DNA from: Amycolatopsis sp. A133
Lineage (GTDB): Bacteria; Actinomycetota; Actinomycetes; Mycobacteriales; Pseudonocardiaceae
Length of the DNA: 64,000 nucleotides
Direction: 5' to 3'
Assembly (NCBI RefSeq): GCF_031082405.1
Contig: NZ_JAVHJU010000057.1
Location: 186,001-250,000 of the forward strand
The notes under the pieces are model-generated. The model was given only the letters and a program-made list of their open reading frames with translations. It searched no databases and was not told the DNA's origin. Positions 51,701 through 58,388 of the stretch are shown here, piece after piece. The position numbers and the translations under genes were made by a program. The stretch's first letter is position 1, and every line of letters starts with the position of its first letter.

Positions 51701-51910
51701 CACCTCGGCCGGGCCGTCGTCGGTGCCGACGAACGCGATTTCCGTGCCGTCCGGGGAAATCCGCGGCCGCCGGGCTTCGCCGGGGCCCGCGGTCAGGCGG
51801 TGCGCGCGCCCGCCCTCGGCGGGCACCGACCACAGGTCGTCCTCGCACGCGAAATAGAGGGTGCCGCCGGAGATCGCGGGCGTGCGCAGGTACCCGGCCC
51901 GCCCGGTCAC
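48743..51910 (-). CDS. tricorn-like S41 peptidase
   Basis: A 1055-residue homologue of tricorn protease. The first about 620 residues form beta-propeller blades (ISPDGTEIAFVGTDDGPAEV, WSPDGRWLAYTF, FDPSGRYLYFLGQ). A PDZ domain follows (FLGVDWDTPADGS ... AVNGRRV), then the S41 core. The Ser-His pair is in ELGTSHAFERG, the nucleophile in HTGSDGEIFAHV, and the Glu in NHGVEPDLAVLP. No signal peptide is present, so it is cytoplasmic. Tricorn removes short peptides from oligopeptides. It is coupled to a GNAT gene upstream and the PPTase downstream, so it may trim the SKxA peptide or its leader-like products. Confidence 0.93.
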   Translation of the reverse strand: MTGRAGYLRTPAISGGTLYFACEDDLWSVPAEGGRAHRLTAGPGEARRPRISPDGTEIAFVGTDDGPAEVYVMPAAGGRPRRLTYQAGRCVTVGWHPHTGEVLYATDAEQPSGFGARLFSVPSGGGPARPLRLGPADTIAFGGSRVVVGRNTADPARWKRYRGGGAGELWYAEQEAGPFTPLVALPGNVADPCWAGGRVHFISDHEGIGNVYSCRPDGTDLRRHTDHHDHYARGLTTDGTRLAYTAGARLHLLDALGARPVEVDLGGAAPQRGRRFAPAGEYLDGARLSPDGTRLAVTARGKAFTFEHWSGPVRGHGSADGVRYRLLRWLAGGRQLVAVAADESPDERIVLLDAEGGEDAPVLVAGGVGHITELTASPASGLVAFATSRQRVWLVDTTDVLPRPRLLDASRHERIEDLAWSPDGRWLAYTFPESPRTSSIKLADTASGRTHRVTEPVVRDARPAFDPSGRYLYFLGQRDLTPELDQVQFDVGFPFGSRPYLITLRADEESPFETRAAVPGQALPAPRGDGRVAVDLDGISRRVAAFPVPEGRYSDIAALPGRVLLLSVPLAAPDPAHPDSGGEGTVSLVDLGTGRVTDGCLGAVDELDVRGDVVLHRTDSRLRVLRADAAGDPPDGDEPGPATGWVDLGRVKVPFDPSAEWRQMFREAWRLQREGYWDARMSGLDWDAVYARYAPLAELVSCRAELSDLIWELHGELGTSHAFERGGEYRAGPDEAQGFLGVDWDTPADGSQWRIARILRGDAWNPKAGSPCARLGADIRAGDAVAAVNGRRVGPAGPGELLVGQAGREVELTVRRAGAEHRVVVRACASEARARYLDWAEGNRAYVRAVSGERLGYLHVPDMTRAGYADFVRGFLTELDRDGLIVDVRFNTGGHVSPLLLDRLARRRTGTEHGRWSGMAPYPTESPRGPMATLLNEHTGSDGEIFAHVFRALGLGPLIGRRSWGGVIATWPRHRLVDGTVTTQPEFRYRFGDAGGSLENHGVEPDLAVLPAPDRLLPGEDDQLAAAVAHLLAELGSPSDELPVPRAALLLPQAP

Positions 51911-52488
51911 GACCGGGCCTCGATCCGCGCGCGGATCCGCTCGGCCAGCTCGCGCCGTCGCTGCCCGGCGGACGCCTCGTGCTTCCGGACGTCCTCATCG
52001 GACAGTGTCCAGTAGCACGCCGTGCGCCATTCGCCGACGGTGTAGGAGTCCCGTTCGCACCGGACCTGGTGCTGGGCCTCGAGCGCTTCGGCGGAGAGGA
52101 ACATGGTGTTGTGGGTGAGCACCTGGTTGACGATCACCCGCATGTTGAGCTCGTCGCGCAGGTGCTTGTGCACGGCGTAGACGGCGAGCGCGCCGAGCCC
52201 GCGGTCGCGCGGCAGCACGCCGAAGGACAGTTCGCAGCGCTGCGCGCGCCAGTCGATCGAGGTGATCCACGCGAAACCCATCACACGGCCGCGGGGGCCG
52301 CACAGGGTGAACATCCGCTTGGTGCGGTGCTCCTCGGTGATGGTGCGGTGCTGACGGGCGATCAGGCCGTCGTCTCCCGCGCCGACGGCGAAGTCGGTGA
52401 GGTTGGCCGTGAACCGCGCTTCGCGCAGCAGTTCCGTGCGCAGCGGGATGTCCTCTTCGGTGAAGTGCCGGACGGTCACGATCGGCAT
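51907..52488 (-). CDS. GNAT acyltransferase (fourth in GNAT run)
   Basis: A 193-residue GNAT protein with the clearest acyl-CoA loop of the four: LSFGVLPRDRGLGALAVYAVHKHL (R/Q-x-x-G-x-G/A). It is followed by MRVIVNQVLTHNTMFLSAEALEAQ. The C-terminal tail is helical and basic. It would acylate an amine using an acyl-CoA or carrier thioester. Its start overlaps the previous GNAT gene by 13 bp and its stop overlaps the tricorn start (ATGA). A transfer to lysines of the peptide at 54154 is inference from context. Confidence 0.85.
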   Translation of the reverse strand: MPIVTVRHFTEEDIPLRTELLREARFTANLTDFAVGAGDDGLIARQHRTITEEHRTKRMFTLCGPRGRVMGFAWITSIDWRAQRCELSFGVLPRDRGLGALAVYAVHKHLRDELNMRVIVNQVLTHNTMFLSAEALEAQHQVRCERDSYTVGEWRTACYWTLSDEDVRKHEASAGQRRRELAERIRARIEARS

Positions 52489-52922
52489 GGCTCCTCCTTC
52501 ACCAGGACCAGGACGTCGTGGAAGGCGTGGCCGGCGTAGCGGTGGCCGGGTAGCACGCCGGTGCGGGCGAACCCGGCCCCGAGGAACGCGGCGGCGCCGT
52601 CGGTGCCGTCTTCGGAGACCAGCGCGACGAACGACGTCCGGCGCTGGTAGCCGGCGAGGTGCTCGAGCAGGGCGCGCACCGGTTCCGGCCCGGCGGACGT
52701 GCTCGAGACGTAGGCCTGGCGCGGCTGCGCCCGGTTCGGCACGCAGCCGACCAGCGCGCCGCCCGCGGCGTACACCTGGGCTTCGCGGCGCGTGAGTTCG
52801 CGCACCAGCAAGGCGTCGTTCTGGGTCACCGGGTCGGTGCCGAGGAACCCGCGCGCGGCGGTCCCCGCGCGGCGCAGTCCCCGTGCGGCCTCGGCGGGCG
52901 AAAGCGGTCTCAGCTCAGTCAT
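52476..52922 (-). CDS. GNAT-like protein with degenerate acyl-CoA loop (third)
   Basis: A 148-residue protein in the GNAT operon. The layout is GNAT-like, with a strand AQVYAAGGALVGCV, then QAYVSSTSAGPEPVRALLEHLAGY in place of motif A, and AAAFLGAGFARTGVLPGHRY at the C-terminus. The G-x-G loop that normally holds the CoA pyrophosphate is replaced by SAGPEP. It may use a different donor, bind the peptide, or be a structural partner. It overlaps the gene before by 8 bp and the gene after by 13 bp. Confidence 0.7.
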   Translation of the reverse strand: MTELRPLSPAEAARGLRRAGTAARGFLGTDPVTQNDALLVRELTRREAQVYAAGGALVGCVPNRAQPRQAYVSSTSAGPEPVRALLEHLAGYQRRTSFVALVSEDGTDGAAAFLGAGFARTGVLPGHRYAGHAFHDVLVLVKEEPCRS

Positions 52923-53370
52923 GGCGGATCGTCCCCCAGATTTCGCGCGCGGCGGGTGCGCCGTCGAACCAGGTGGCGGCCGGGACGACCGCTTCGCGCC
53001 GGAACCCGGCCGCGGCCAGTGCCTCGGTGCCGGGCCGGGTCGCCGGGGTGACCCAGCCGTGCAGGCGACGCAGGTTCAAACCCGTGAAGCCGTGCTGCAC
53101 AGCGGCTTCGAGCAATCCGGCGGGGTCGGACAGTCCGGTGTGGACACCGATCTCGACGCGGGCCCGCCGGTGCACCCAGTCGATGCCGGTGTAGCGGACG
53201 AAGGCGCCGTCGGTGACGCACAGTTCTTCGTCGTGGCCGGCGGGCGGCGGGACCTCCGTCGGGTCGGCGAGCGCGGGCCAGCCGCCGAGCGGCAGCCCGA
53301 GCAGCTCGCCGGCGAGCCACGGCCCGCGCAGCAGGTCGCGGTCGGTGCCGCGGTATCCACGCAGTTTCAT
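52915..53370 (-). CDS. GNAT-like protein with degenerate acyl-CoA loop (second)
   Basis: A 151-residue protein. TGIDWVHRRARVEIGVHTGLSD and PAGLLEAAVQHGFTGLNLRRLHGWV have the strand-loop-helix pattern of GNAT motif A, and EALAAAGFRREAVVPAATWFDG is motif B. The canonical RxxGxG is replaced by HTGLSDP. Because it differs strongly from the other three GNATs, the run is not a simple tandem duplication. The start overlaps the first GNAT's stop in an ATGA. The role is unknown; it is probably an amine acyltransferase or a partner subunit. Confidence 0.72.
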   Translation of the reverse strand: MKLRGYRGTDRDLLRGPWLAGELLGLPLGGWPALADPTEVPPPAGHDEELCVTDGAFVRYTGIDWVHRRARVEIGVHTGLSDPAGLLEAAVQHGFTGLNLRRLHGWVTPATRPGTEALAAAGFRREAVVPAATWFDGAPAAREIWGTIRHD

Positions 53371-53888
53371 GACTCCGCCCAGACCTGGGAGAAGAAGACC
53401 GTGCCGCGGCGACGGCCTTCGTGGGTGGTCACGCCGGCGAGCGTGCCCTCTTCGGTGAGTCCGGCTTCACGCGCGAAGGCGAGACCAGCCGGGTCGAACT
53501 CGGGGAACCGGACGGACAGGCGCACGAGTTCGCGGCGCCACCGCAGGGCCCGCACGATCTCGCGGTAGGCGTCGCACCACCAGTGCGGCGGAGCGCCGGA
53601 CCGCAGGCGCAGGTGCAGGAGGTAGTGGCAGCCGTGCTCGCTGCCCTCGTGTTCCAGCGCGTAGAGGCCGATGGGTTCGCCGTCGGCGCGGAGAACGCGC
53701 GTGTCGTCGCCGAGGAGCTGGAGGATCTCCCACTCCGGCCGCGTGTCGGGCCGGTCGGTCCGGAAGAAGAAACCGGGGTCGGCGAACAACACGAGCACTT
53801 CCGCCCGGTCGGCGTCCGCGTAGGCGCGGGCCGACCAGCGCGGCAGCGCACGCTCCGCCGGCGCGGTGGCGAGCGCGATCGAGGTCAT
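53367..53888 (-). CDS. GNAT-like protein (first in GNAT run)
   Basis: A 173-residue GNAT-type protein. WSARAYADADRAEVLVLFADPGFF is the first strand and helix, and PIGLYALEHEGSEHGCHYLLHL gives the central strands. DPAGLAFAREAGLTEEGTLAGV is the GNAT motif B, ending FFSQVW. Motif A (RSGAPPHWWCDAYREIV) lacks the usual G-x-G. It is the first enzyme gene after the SKxA peptide gene and is separated from it by 265 bp of palindromic hairpins. It is coupled to the next GNAT by ATGA. Confidence 0.75.
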   Translation of the reverse strand: MTSIALATAPAERALPRWSARAYADADRAEVLVLFADPGFFFRTDRPDTRPEWEILQLLGDDTRVLRADGEPIGLYALEHEGSEHGCHYLLHLRLRSGAPPHWWCDAYREIVRALRWRRELVRLSVRFPEFDPAGLAFAREAGLTEEGTLAGVTTHEGRRRGTVFFSQVWAES

Positions 53889-53947
53889 GGCCCCTCCCGG
53901 GCTGGTGGGATGGCGGAGTTCGGTGCGAGCCGCGCTCCCGAGCGCGG

Positions 53948-54140
53948 AGCTTTCACGTGAAAGCTACGGGTCTCGGGGTTCGCGGGAACGTCACTTTCGT
54001 ACTGAAAGTGGCGTGGGGGAGCCGCGGGAACGGCACTTTCACGTGAAAGTGCCGCGCCCGCGGTGGCCACAAGACGGCACTTTCACGTGAAAGTGCCGGG
54101 TTCGGCGGGACGGCGGAGCTTTCACGTGAAAGCTCCGCCG
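53948..54140. repeat. five palindromic hairpins, core TTTCACGTGAAA
   Basis: Perfect palindromes lie at 53948-53965 (18 bp), 54031-54054 (24 bp), 54075-54098 (24 bp) and 54111-54140 (30 bp), with a degenerate one at about 53992-54010 (CACTTTCGTACTGAAAGTG). All lie between the stop of the SKxA peptide gene and the first GNAT. They may weaken read-through or protect the peptide mRNA, giving more peptide than enzyme. The same element is found inside the PKS gene. Confidence 0.92.
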
Positions 54141-54153
54141 GCCCGCCGGGAGG

Positions 54154-54267
54154 TCAGGCCTCCTTGGACGCGACCTTCGACGCTTCCTTGGACGCCTCCT
54201 TGGAGGCCTCCTTGCTGGCGACCTTCGACGCGACCTTGCTGGCGACCTTCGAGGCTTCCTTCGACAT
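54154..54267 (-). CDS. 37-residue SK(E/V)A tetrad-repeat peptide (candidate modified-peptide precursor)
   Basis: The peptide is Met followed by exactly nine tetrads of Ser-Lys-(Glu or Val)-Ala, in the order E,V,V,V,E,E,E,V,E. It ends at TGA with nothing else. A strong AGGAG lies 7 bases before ATG 54267. Serine is written TCG, TCC or AGC, and Glu and Ala codons also vary, so the protein repeat is maintained by selection and is not a fresh DNA repeat. It has nine lysines, nine serines and no cysteine or aromatic residue. Directly downstream are four GNAT-type genes, a peptidase, a PPTase and a LanM. This suggests a substrate for lysine acylation and/or serine dehydration. A structural helical peptide is the alternative. 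Confidence 0.78.
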   Translation of the reverse strand: MSKEASKVASKVASKVASKEASKEASKEASKVASKEA

Positions 54268-54490
54268 GGGTGCTCCTCATTCCTTCGGTGGGATTTCCCC
54301 CGCAAATCCGGGACGCGGTCCCGGCGGGGCCAACCCAGATTCACCGACAAACCCGTGCGGGTCAAGGAAAACTCCGCACCGGCCGGTGTCATGTTCGTGC
54401 CACGGAGAACGTGTCACCGCCAGGGGCTAACCATTTCCGCCGCGCACCGCCCACCATCGGCGTACGACGATTCACGGTTGGAGGCCCCGG
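54268..54490. promoter_or_regulatory. divergent promoter region between peptide and condensation-protein operons
   Basis: This 223-bp spacer separates the leftward peptide/GNAT operon from the rightward condensation/ACP operon. It probably holds both promoters, tying the two operons to shared control. GGAGG lies upstream of the ATG at 54491. I see no clear operator dyad in it. Confidence 0.5.
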
Positions 54491-56068
54491 ATGCCCGAGG
54501 CGAAGAGCGCGAACCTCTGCTGGGGACAGCACCACCACCTGCTGCGGTACCTGCGGGTGCCGGCGCCGTCCCGGTACGAGGCGCACATCGGCACCAGCTA
54601 CCCGCTGCCCGCGGGCTGCACGGTCGCGGCCGTCCGCACGGCCCTGACCCACCTGGTGCGCCGGCACGAGGTGCTGCGCACGGTCTACGACCTCACCGGC
54701 ACTGCGGCGGACGGCCGCGCCTGGCCGCGCCAGCTCGTGCAGCCGCCGGCACCGCAGCCGGTCACCGAGGCGACCACGGAGGACGCCGTGGACGTCATCG
54801 CGCGGCTCACCCGTACCCCGTTCGACCTGGCCCGCGAGTGGCCCCTACGGGCCTGCGTGGTCACCGCCGGCGGCCGGCTGGTGCGCCTGCACCTGGTCTT
54901 CAACCACCTGGCCTTCGACGACGTCGCCCTCGACCGCCTGGCCGCCGAGCTCGACGAGCTCCTGGCCGCGCGCACCGAGGGCCGCCCTGCGGTGCTGAAC
55001 CCGGTCGAACACCAGCCGGTGGACCTCGCCCGTTTCGAGGAGAGCCGCACCGAGGCTGACCTCGAGCCCGCGCTGAACCACTGGCGTGAAATCGTCCGGA
55101 AACTTCCCGCGGACGTCTTTTCCACGCGCCGCAAGGCTTCGGAGGCCGCGCACAGCGCCTCCTACACCGTTCCGACACTGCTGTCGGCCGCCCGGGCGAT
55201 CGCCGCGCGCGAGCACGTGTGGCCCTCGGCCGTGCACCTCGCCGCCTATGCCGTCACGCTCGCCGCGTACACCGGTGAAACGCTGGTCGCGCACCGGATG
55301 TACACCAGCCAGCGCGACGCCAGCGGCTTCGGCGGCGCGGTCACGTGCCTGTCCTACCCGACGCCGGTGCTCGCCGACCTCGACGGCGATCCGCTGTTCT
55401 CCACCGTGGTCAAGGAATCCGCCGCCCGCGTGAGCCACGCGATGGCGCACGCGCACGTGCCCTACGACCGCGTGTACGAGCTGATTGCCGAGGAGGGCGT
55501 GCGTGTGGTCGCCGAGCTGAACTTCCTCGACAACGCGCCGCGGTCGTGCCGCACCAAACGTGACCGGTACGCCGTCAACGCGGCCCCCGACGACTGGGCG
55601 CGGGCCGGCTCCGACAGCTACCTGCGCGTCTACGAATGGGCCGACGGCATCACGCTGGCCCTGCAGGCCCTGGACGCGGTGATGGACGCCGAGGCCGTCG
55701 AACGGTTCCTGCGCGGCTACGCGCGGCTCGTCGAGGCCCACCGCGACGCCGGCACCGACCTGCGCGTCAGCGAGGCCGCCGCGCTCATCGGCTTCACCCC
55801 GCCGAAGCCACAGCGGATCCGAGCCGAACCCGAGCGAACCGGAACCGCGCCCGCCGAGCGCGTGCTCACCGACGTCGTCGCGCAGGTCAACGGCCTCGGC
55901 GAGGTCGACCCGGCCCGCAGCTACACCGGGGCGGGCGGGCGCGTGCTGCGCCTGCCCCGCGTGGTGGAAGCCCTGCACGAACGCGGCTGGTCGGCCGGCC
56001 TCGTCCCGTTCACCACCGCCCGCCCCCTGTCCGCGCTCGCGCACGAGCTCGTGCCGGCCCGCGGTTGA
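54491..56068 (+). CDS. stand-alone condensation-domain protein with dead carrier-like tail
   Basis: A 525-residue NRPS C-domain-fold protein. The N-terminal half has ALTHLVRRHEVLRTVY and LVFNHLAFDDVALDRLAAEL. The active-site HHxxxDG is reduced to NHLAFDD, keeping the second His (about 139) and the Asp. AYTGETLVAHRMYTSQRD and DGDPLFSTVVKESAA match the second half. The last 80 residues resemble a carrier domain, but where GGxSL should lie the sequence is TGAGGRVLRLPRV, with Arg for Ser. It may join a carrier-bound acyl group to an amine or alcohol in trans. It heads the rightward operon. Confidence 0.85.
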   Translation: MPEAKSANLCWGQHHHLLRYLRVPAPSRYEAHIGTSYPLPAGCTVAAVRTALTHLVRRHEVLRTVYDLTGTAADGRAWPRQLVQPPAPQPVTEATTEDAVDVIARLTRTPFDLAREWPLRACVVTAGGRLVRLHLVFNHLAFDDVALDRLAAELDELLAARTEGRPAVLNPVEHQPVDLARFEESRTEADLEPALNHWREIVRKLPADVFSTRRKASEAAHSASYTVPTLLSAARAIAAREHVWPSAVHLAAYAVTLAAYTGETLVAHRMYTSQRDASGFGGAVTCLSYPTPVLADLDGDPLFSTVVKESAARVSHAMAHAHVPYDRVYELIAEEGVRVVAELNFLDNAPRSCRTKRDRYAVNAAPDDWARAGSDSYLRVYEWADGITLALQALDAVMDAEAVERFLRGYARLVEAHRDAGTDLRVSEAAALIGFTPPKPQRIRAEPERTGTAPAERVLTDVVAQVNGLGEVDPARSYTGAGGRVLRLPRVVEALHERGWSAGLVPFTTARPLSALAHELVPARG

Positions 56069-56088
56069 GCCCGAGATCGGAGGAAACC

Positions 56089-57048
56089 ATGTCCCTGCTC
56101 GAAGCACCCCGCCTGGAACGCGTGGCGTCGTTCGTGCCGGAGACGAGCCTGCCGGTCGCCGAGCTGGCCGGCCCGCTCGGCCTCGACGCGACCCAGCTGC
56201 GCTTCTTCACCCGCTTCCTCGGCCTGGACCGCGTCGCCGTCGCGGACGGCCTCGACCTGGCCGACCTGCTGGCGGGCGCCGGCGAGCGCGTGCTGGCCGG
56301 GACCGACCGCGACTCGGTCCGGTTCCTGGTCCACGCGCACACCATGCAGCACGTCGCCGTCGCCACGCCCGGTCTCCTGGAGGACGTGCGCACGCGGCTG
56401 CGGCTGCACCGCGCGACCGCGTTCAGCCTTTCGCACCTCAACTGCGTGGTCGGGATCCACGCCCTGCACGTGGCCCGGTCGCTGCTGGCGACCGCGGCCC
56501 CCGGCGACCGCGTGCTCGTGCTGACCGGCGACAAGGTGCTGATGCACGAGGCCCGCCTGATCCGCGACACCACGATCCAGGGTGACGGCGCCGCCGCGGT
56601 GCTGCTCGGTCCGGACCCGCGCGGCGACCGCGTCCTCGGGCGCGCGCTGACCGTGCTGGGCGAGTTCTACCGCGGCATCGACTGCGACGAGGCCCTGCAG
56701 CTGCAGTACAAGCACCTCTACCCGGACGCGCTCGCCCAGGTCATGCAGGACGCCCTCGACGACGCACGGGTCGCCGCCGCGGACATCGCCGCCATCCTGC
56801 CGCACAACGTCAACAAGCTGTCGTGGAAACGCATCACGGGCGCGCTCGGCGTGCCGCGGGACCGCGTGTTCCTCGACAACGTCGGGAAGTACGCCCACTG
56901 CTACAGCTCCGACCCGTTCATCAACCTGGCGGCGGCGCGCGCGGACGGGCGGGTCGATCCGGGGGACCTCGTGCTGCTGGCTTCGGCCGGCCTCGGGGCG
57001 ACCTTCGCGGCGGCCGTCGTCGAGATCGGAGAAGGGAACCAGGGATGA
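56089..57048 (+). CDS. KASIII-like ketosynthase/acyltransferase
   Basis: A 319-residue thiolase-fold protein. The nucleophile is about Cys119 in SLSHLNCVVGIHALHVA, the His about 239 in AAILPHNVNKLSW, and the third position is His about 270 in NVGKYAHCYSSDPF where FabH has Asn. That Cys-His-His set is unlike decarboxylating FabH and could mean a different condensation or acyl transfer. An AGGAAACC site precedes ATG 56089. The stop overlaps the ATP-grasp start (ATGA), so it acts with the amino-acyl-ACP genes downstream. Confidence 0.9.
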   Translation: MSLLEAPRLERVASFVPETSLPVAELAGPLGLDATQLRFFTRFLGLDRVAVADGLDLADLLAGAGERVLAGTDRDSVRFLVHAHTMQHVAVATPGLLEDVRTRLRLHRATAFSLSHLNCVVGIHALHVARSLLATAAPGDRVLVLTGDKVLMHEARLIRDTTIQGDGAAAVLLGPDPRGDRVLGRALTVLGEFYRGIDCDEALQLQYKHLYPDALAQVMQDALDDARVAAADIAAILPHNVNKLSWKRITGALGVPRDRVFLDNVGKYAHCYSSDPFINLAAARADGRVDPGDLVLLASAGLGATFAAAVVEIGEGNQG

Positions 57049-58388
57049 ATTTCGTGGCACGGCTGAAGAAGGACCTCACCGGCGACGCCGGGGCGCGGTT
57101 CGTCTTCGTCAACAACTTCGAGGTGGAACGCAGCTGGGCGGTGGGCGAGCCCAAACTGCCCGGCGCCGGCATCTCGTTCGCGGGGGCCACGGTCAACCGC
57201 ATGGAGGAGATGGGCGCGCTGCTCGCCGGCGAGGGCGACCTGGTGGTGCTGAAGGCACCCATGGACCCCGCGTTCGCGGCCTACCTCGCGCGGATCGGCG
57301 CCGCCGACGGCTCGACGCTGATCGCCGAGCACAACGACCCGGACGCGATGGTGACCGAAGACGCGCTCGGCTCGCCGGAGCTCCTGGGCAAGCTGCGGGA
57401 GCTGGCCGACGGTTACACCTACCTCATGCCGCTGGGCATCTCGGCGTCCGAAGAGGCACTGGCCAAGGAATCCGGGCTGCCGCTGGCCGGTTCGACCGCG
57501 CAGATCTGCAAGGCGGTGAACGGCAAGGTGTTCAGCCGTCGCCTGGTCGACGCGCTCGGCCTGCGCCAAGTGCCCGGCCGGGTGGTGCACACGGTCGGCG
57601 AGCTGCGTGACGCACTCACCGCGCAGCTGGCGCCGGGCGGCCGGGTCGTGGTGAAGGAGTCGCTCGGCGTCTCCGGGCGCGGCATGGTCGTGGTCGAGGA
57701 CGAGCGCGGCGCGAACCGCCTGCTGCGCCTGATCGAGCGCCGCGGGGCCGACGCGCCCGCGAACCTGGTCGTCGAGTCCTGGATCGAGCACGCCCAGGAC
57801 CTCAACTACCAGTTCGTCGTCTCCCGCACCGGCGGCGTCCGGTTCGAGACGGTCAAGGCGGCCGTGCTGAAGAACGGCGTCCACCAGGGCCACCGCTTCC
57901 CGGTGGAGTTGCCGCCGGTCGCGGCCCGCGAGCTGGCCGAAGCCGTCGAGAAGATCGGCCGCGCGCTGCACGAAGAGGGCTTCTTCGGGATGGTCGGTGT
58001 CGACGCGATGCTCGCTGCCGACGGCACGCTTTACCCGTGCCTGGAGATCAACGCGCGGTTCAACATGTCGACCTACCAGAGCCGGATCGCGGAGAAGTTC
58101 ATCCCCGAGGGCCGGCACGCCATCGCGGCGACCTTCTCGCTGAAACTCCAGCGGGAGCACACCTTCGCCGAGGTGGAAAGCGCACTCGGCGACCTGTTCT
58201 TCACCGGCGCCGGCGACACCGGCGTGCTCGTCAACAACTTCGCGACGCTCAACGCCGCGAACACCGGCGAGGGCTCCTTCCACGGCCGTCTCTACGCGAT
58301 CTGCGTCGGGGACTCGGCCGACGAGGCCCTCGCCGTCCGGACCGAGGCCGAGCGCCGTCTCGCCGCCATGGCAGGGGAAACCGCATGA
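57045..58388 (+). CDS. ATP-grasp ligase (BtrJ-like, amino acid:ACP ligase candidate)
   Basis: A 447-residue ATP-grasp protein with a pre-ATP-grasp N-terminal domain. ATP- and metal-binding elements are seen in GGRVVVKESLGVSGRGMVVV, NLVVESWIEHAQDLNYQFVV, GMVGVDAMLAADG and CLEINARFNMSTY. In butirosin biosynthesis BtrJ loads glutamate onto the ACP BtrI, and BtrK decarboxylates it. Here the same three types of gene follow one another with ATGA overlaps, which makes amino acid loading onto the ACP the best guess. The amino acid is not predictable by eye. Confidence 0.87.
   Translation: MNFVARLKKDLTGDAGARFVFVNNFEVERSWAVGEPKLPGAGISFAGATVNRMEEMGALLAGEGDLVVLKAPMDPAFAAYLARIGAADGSTLIAEHNDPDAMVTEDALGSPELLGKLRELADGYTYLMPLGISASEEALAKESGLPLAGSTAQICKAVNGKVFSRRLVDALGLRQVPGRVVHTVGELRDALTAQLAPGGRVVVKESLGVSGRGMVVVEDERGANRLLRLIERRGADAPANLVVESWIEHAQDLNYQFVVSRTGGVRFETVKAAVLKNGVHQGHRFPVELPPVAARELAEAVEKIGRALHEEGFFGMVGVDAMLAADGTLYPCLEINARFNMSTYQSRIAEKFIPEGRHAIAATFSLKLQREHTFAEVESALGDLFFTGAGDTGVLVNNFATLNAANTGEGSFHGRLYAICVGDSADEALAVRTEAERRLAAMAGETA

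Noticed and set aside
53948..54140. CRISPR-like or regulator-only reading of the palindromes
   Set aside because: Spacing is irregular, the elements are palindromic, and the same element lies inside a coding gene, which fits a dispersed palindromic repeat better.
54164..54430. Plus-strand frame MDATFDASLDASLEAS...
   Set aside because: It is the antisense of the SKxA peptide gene. The minus-strand reading has the ribosome-binding site and the exact tetrad repeat.
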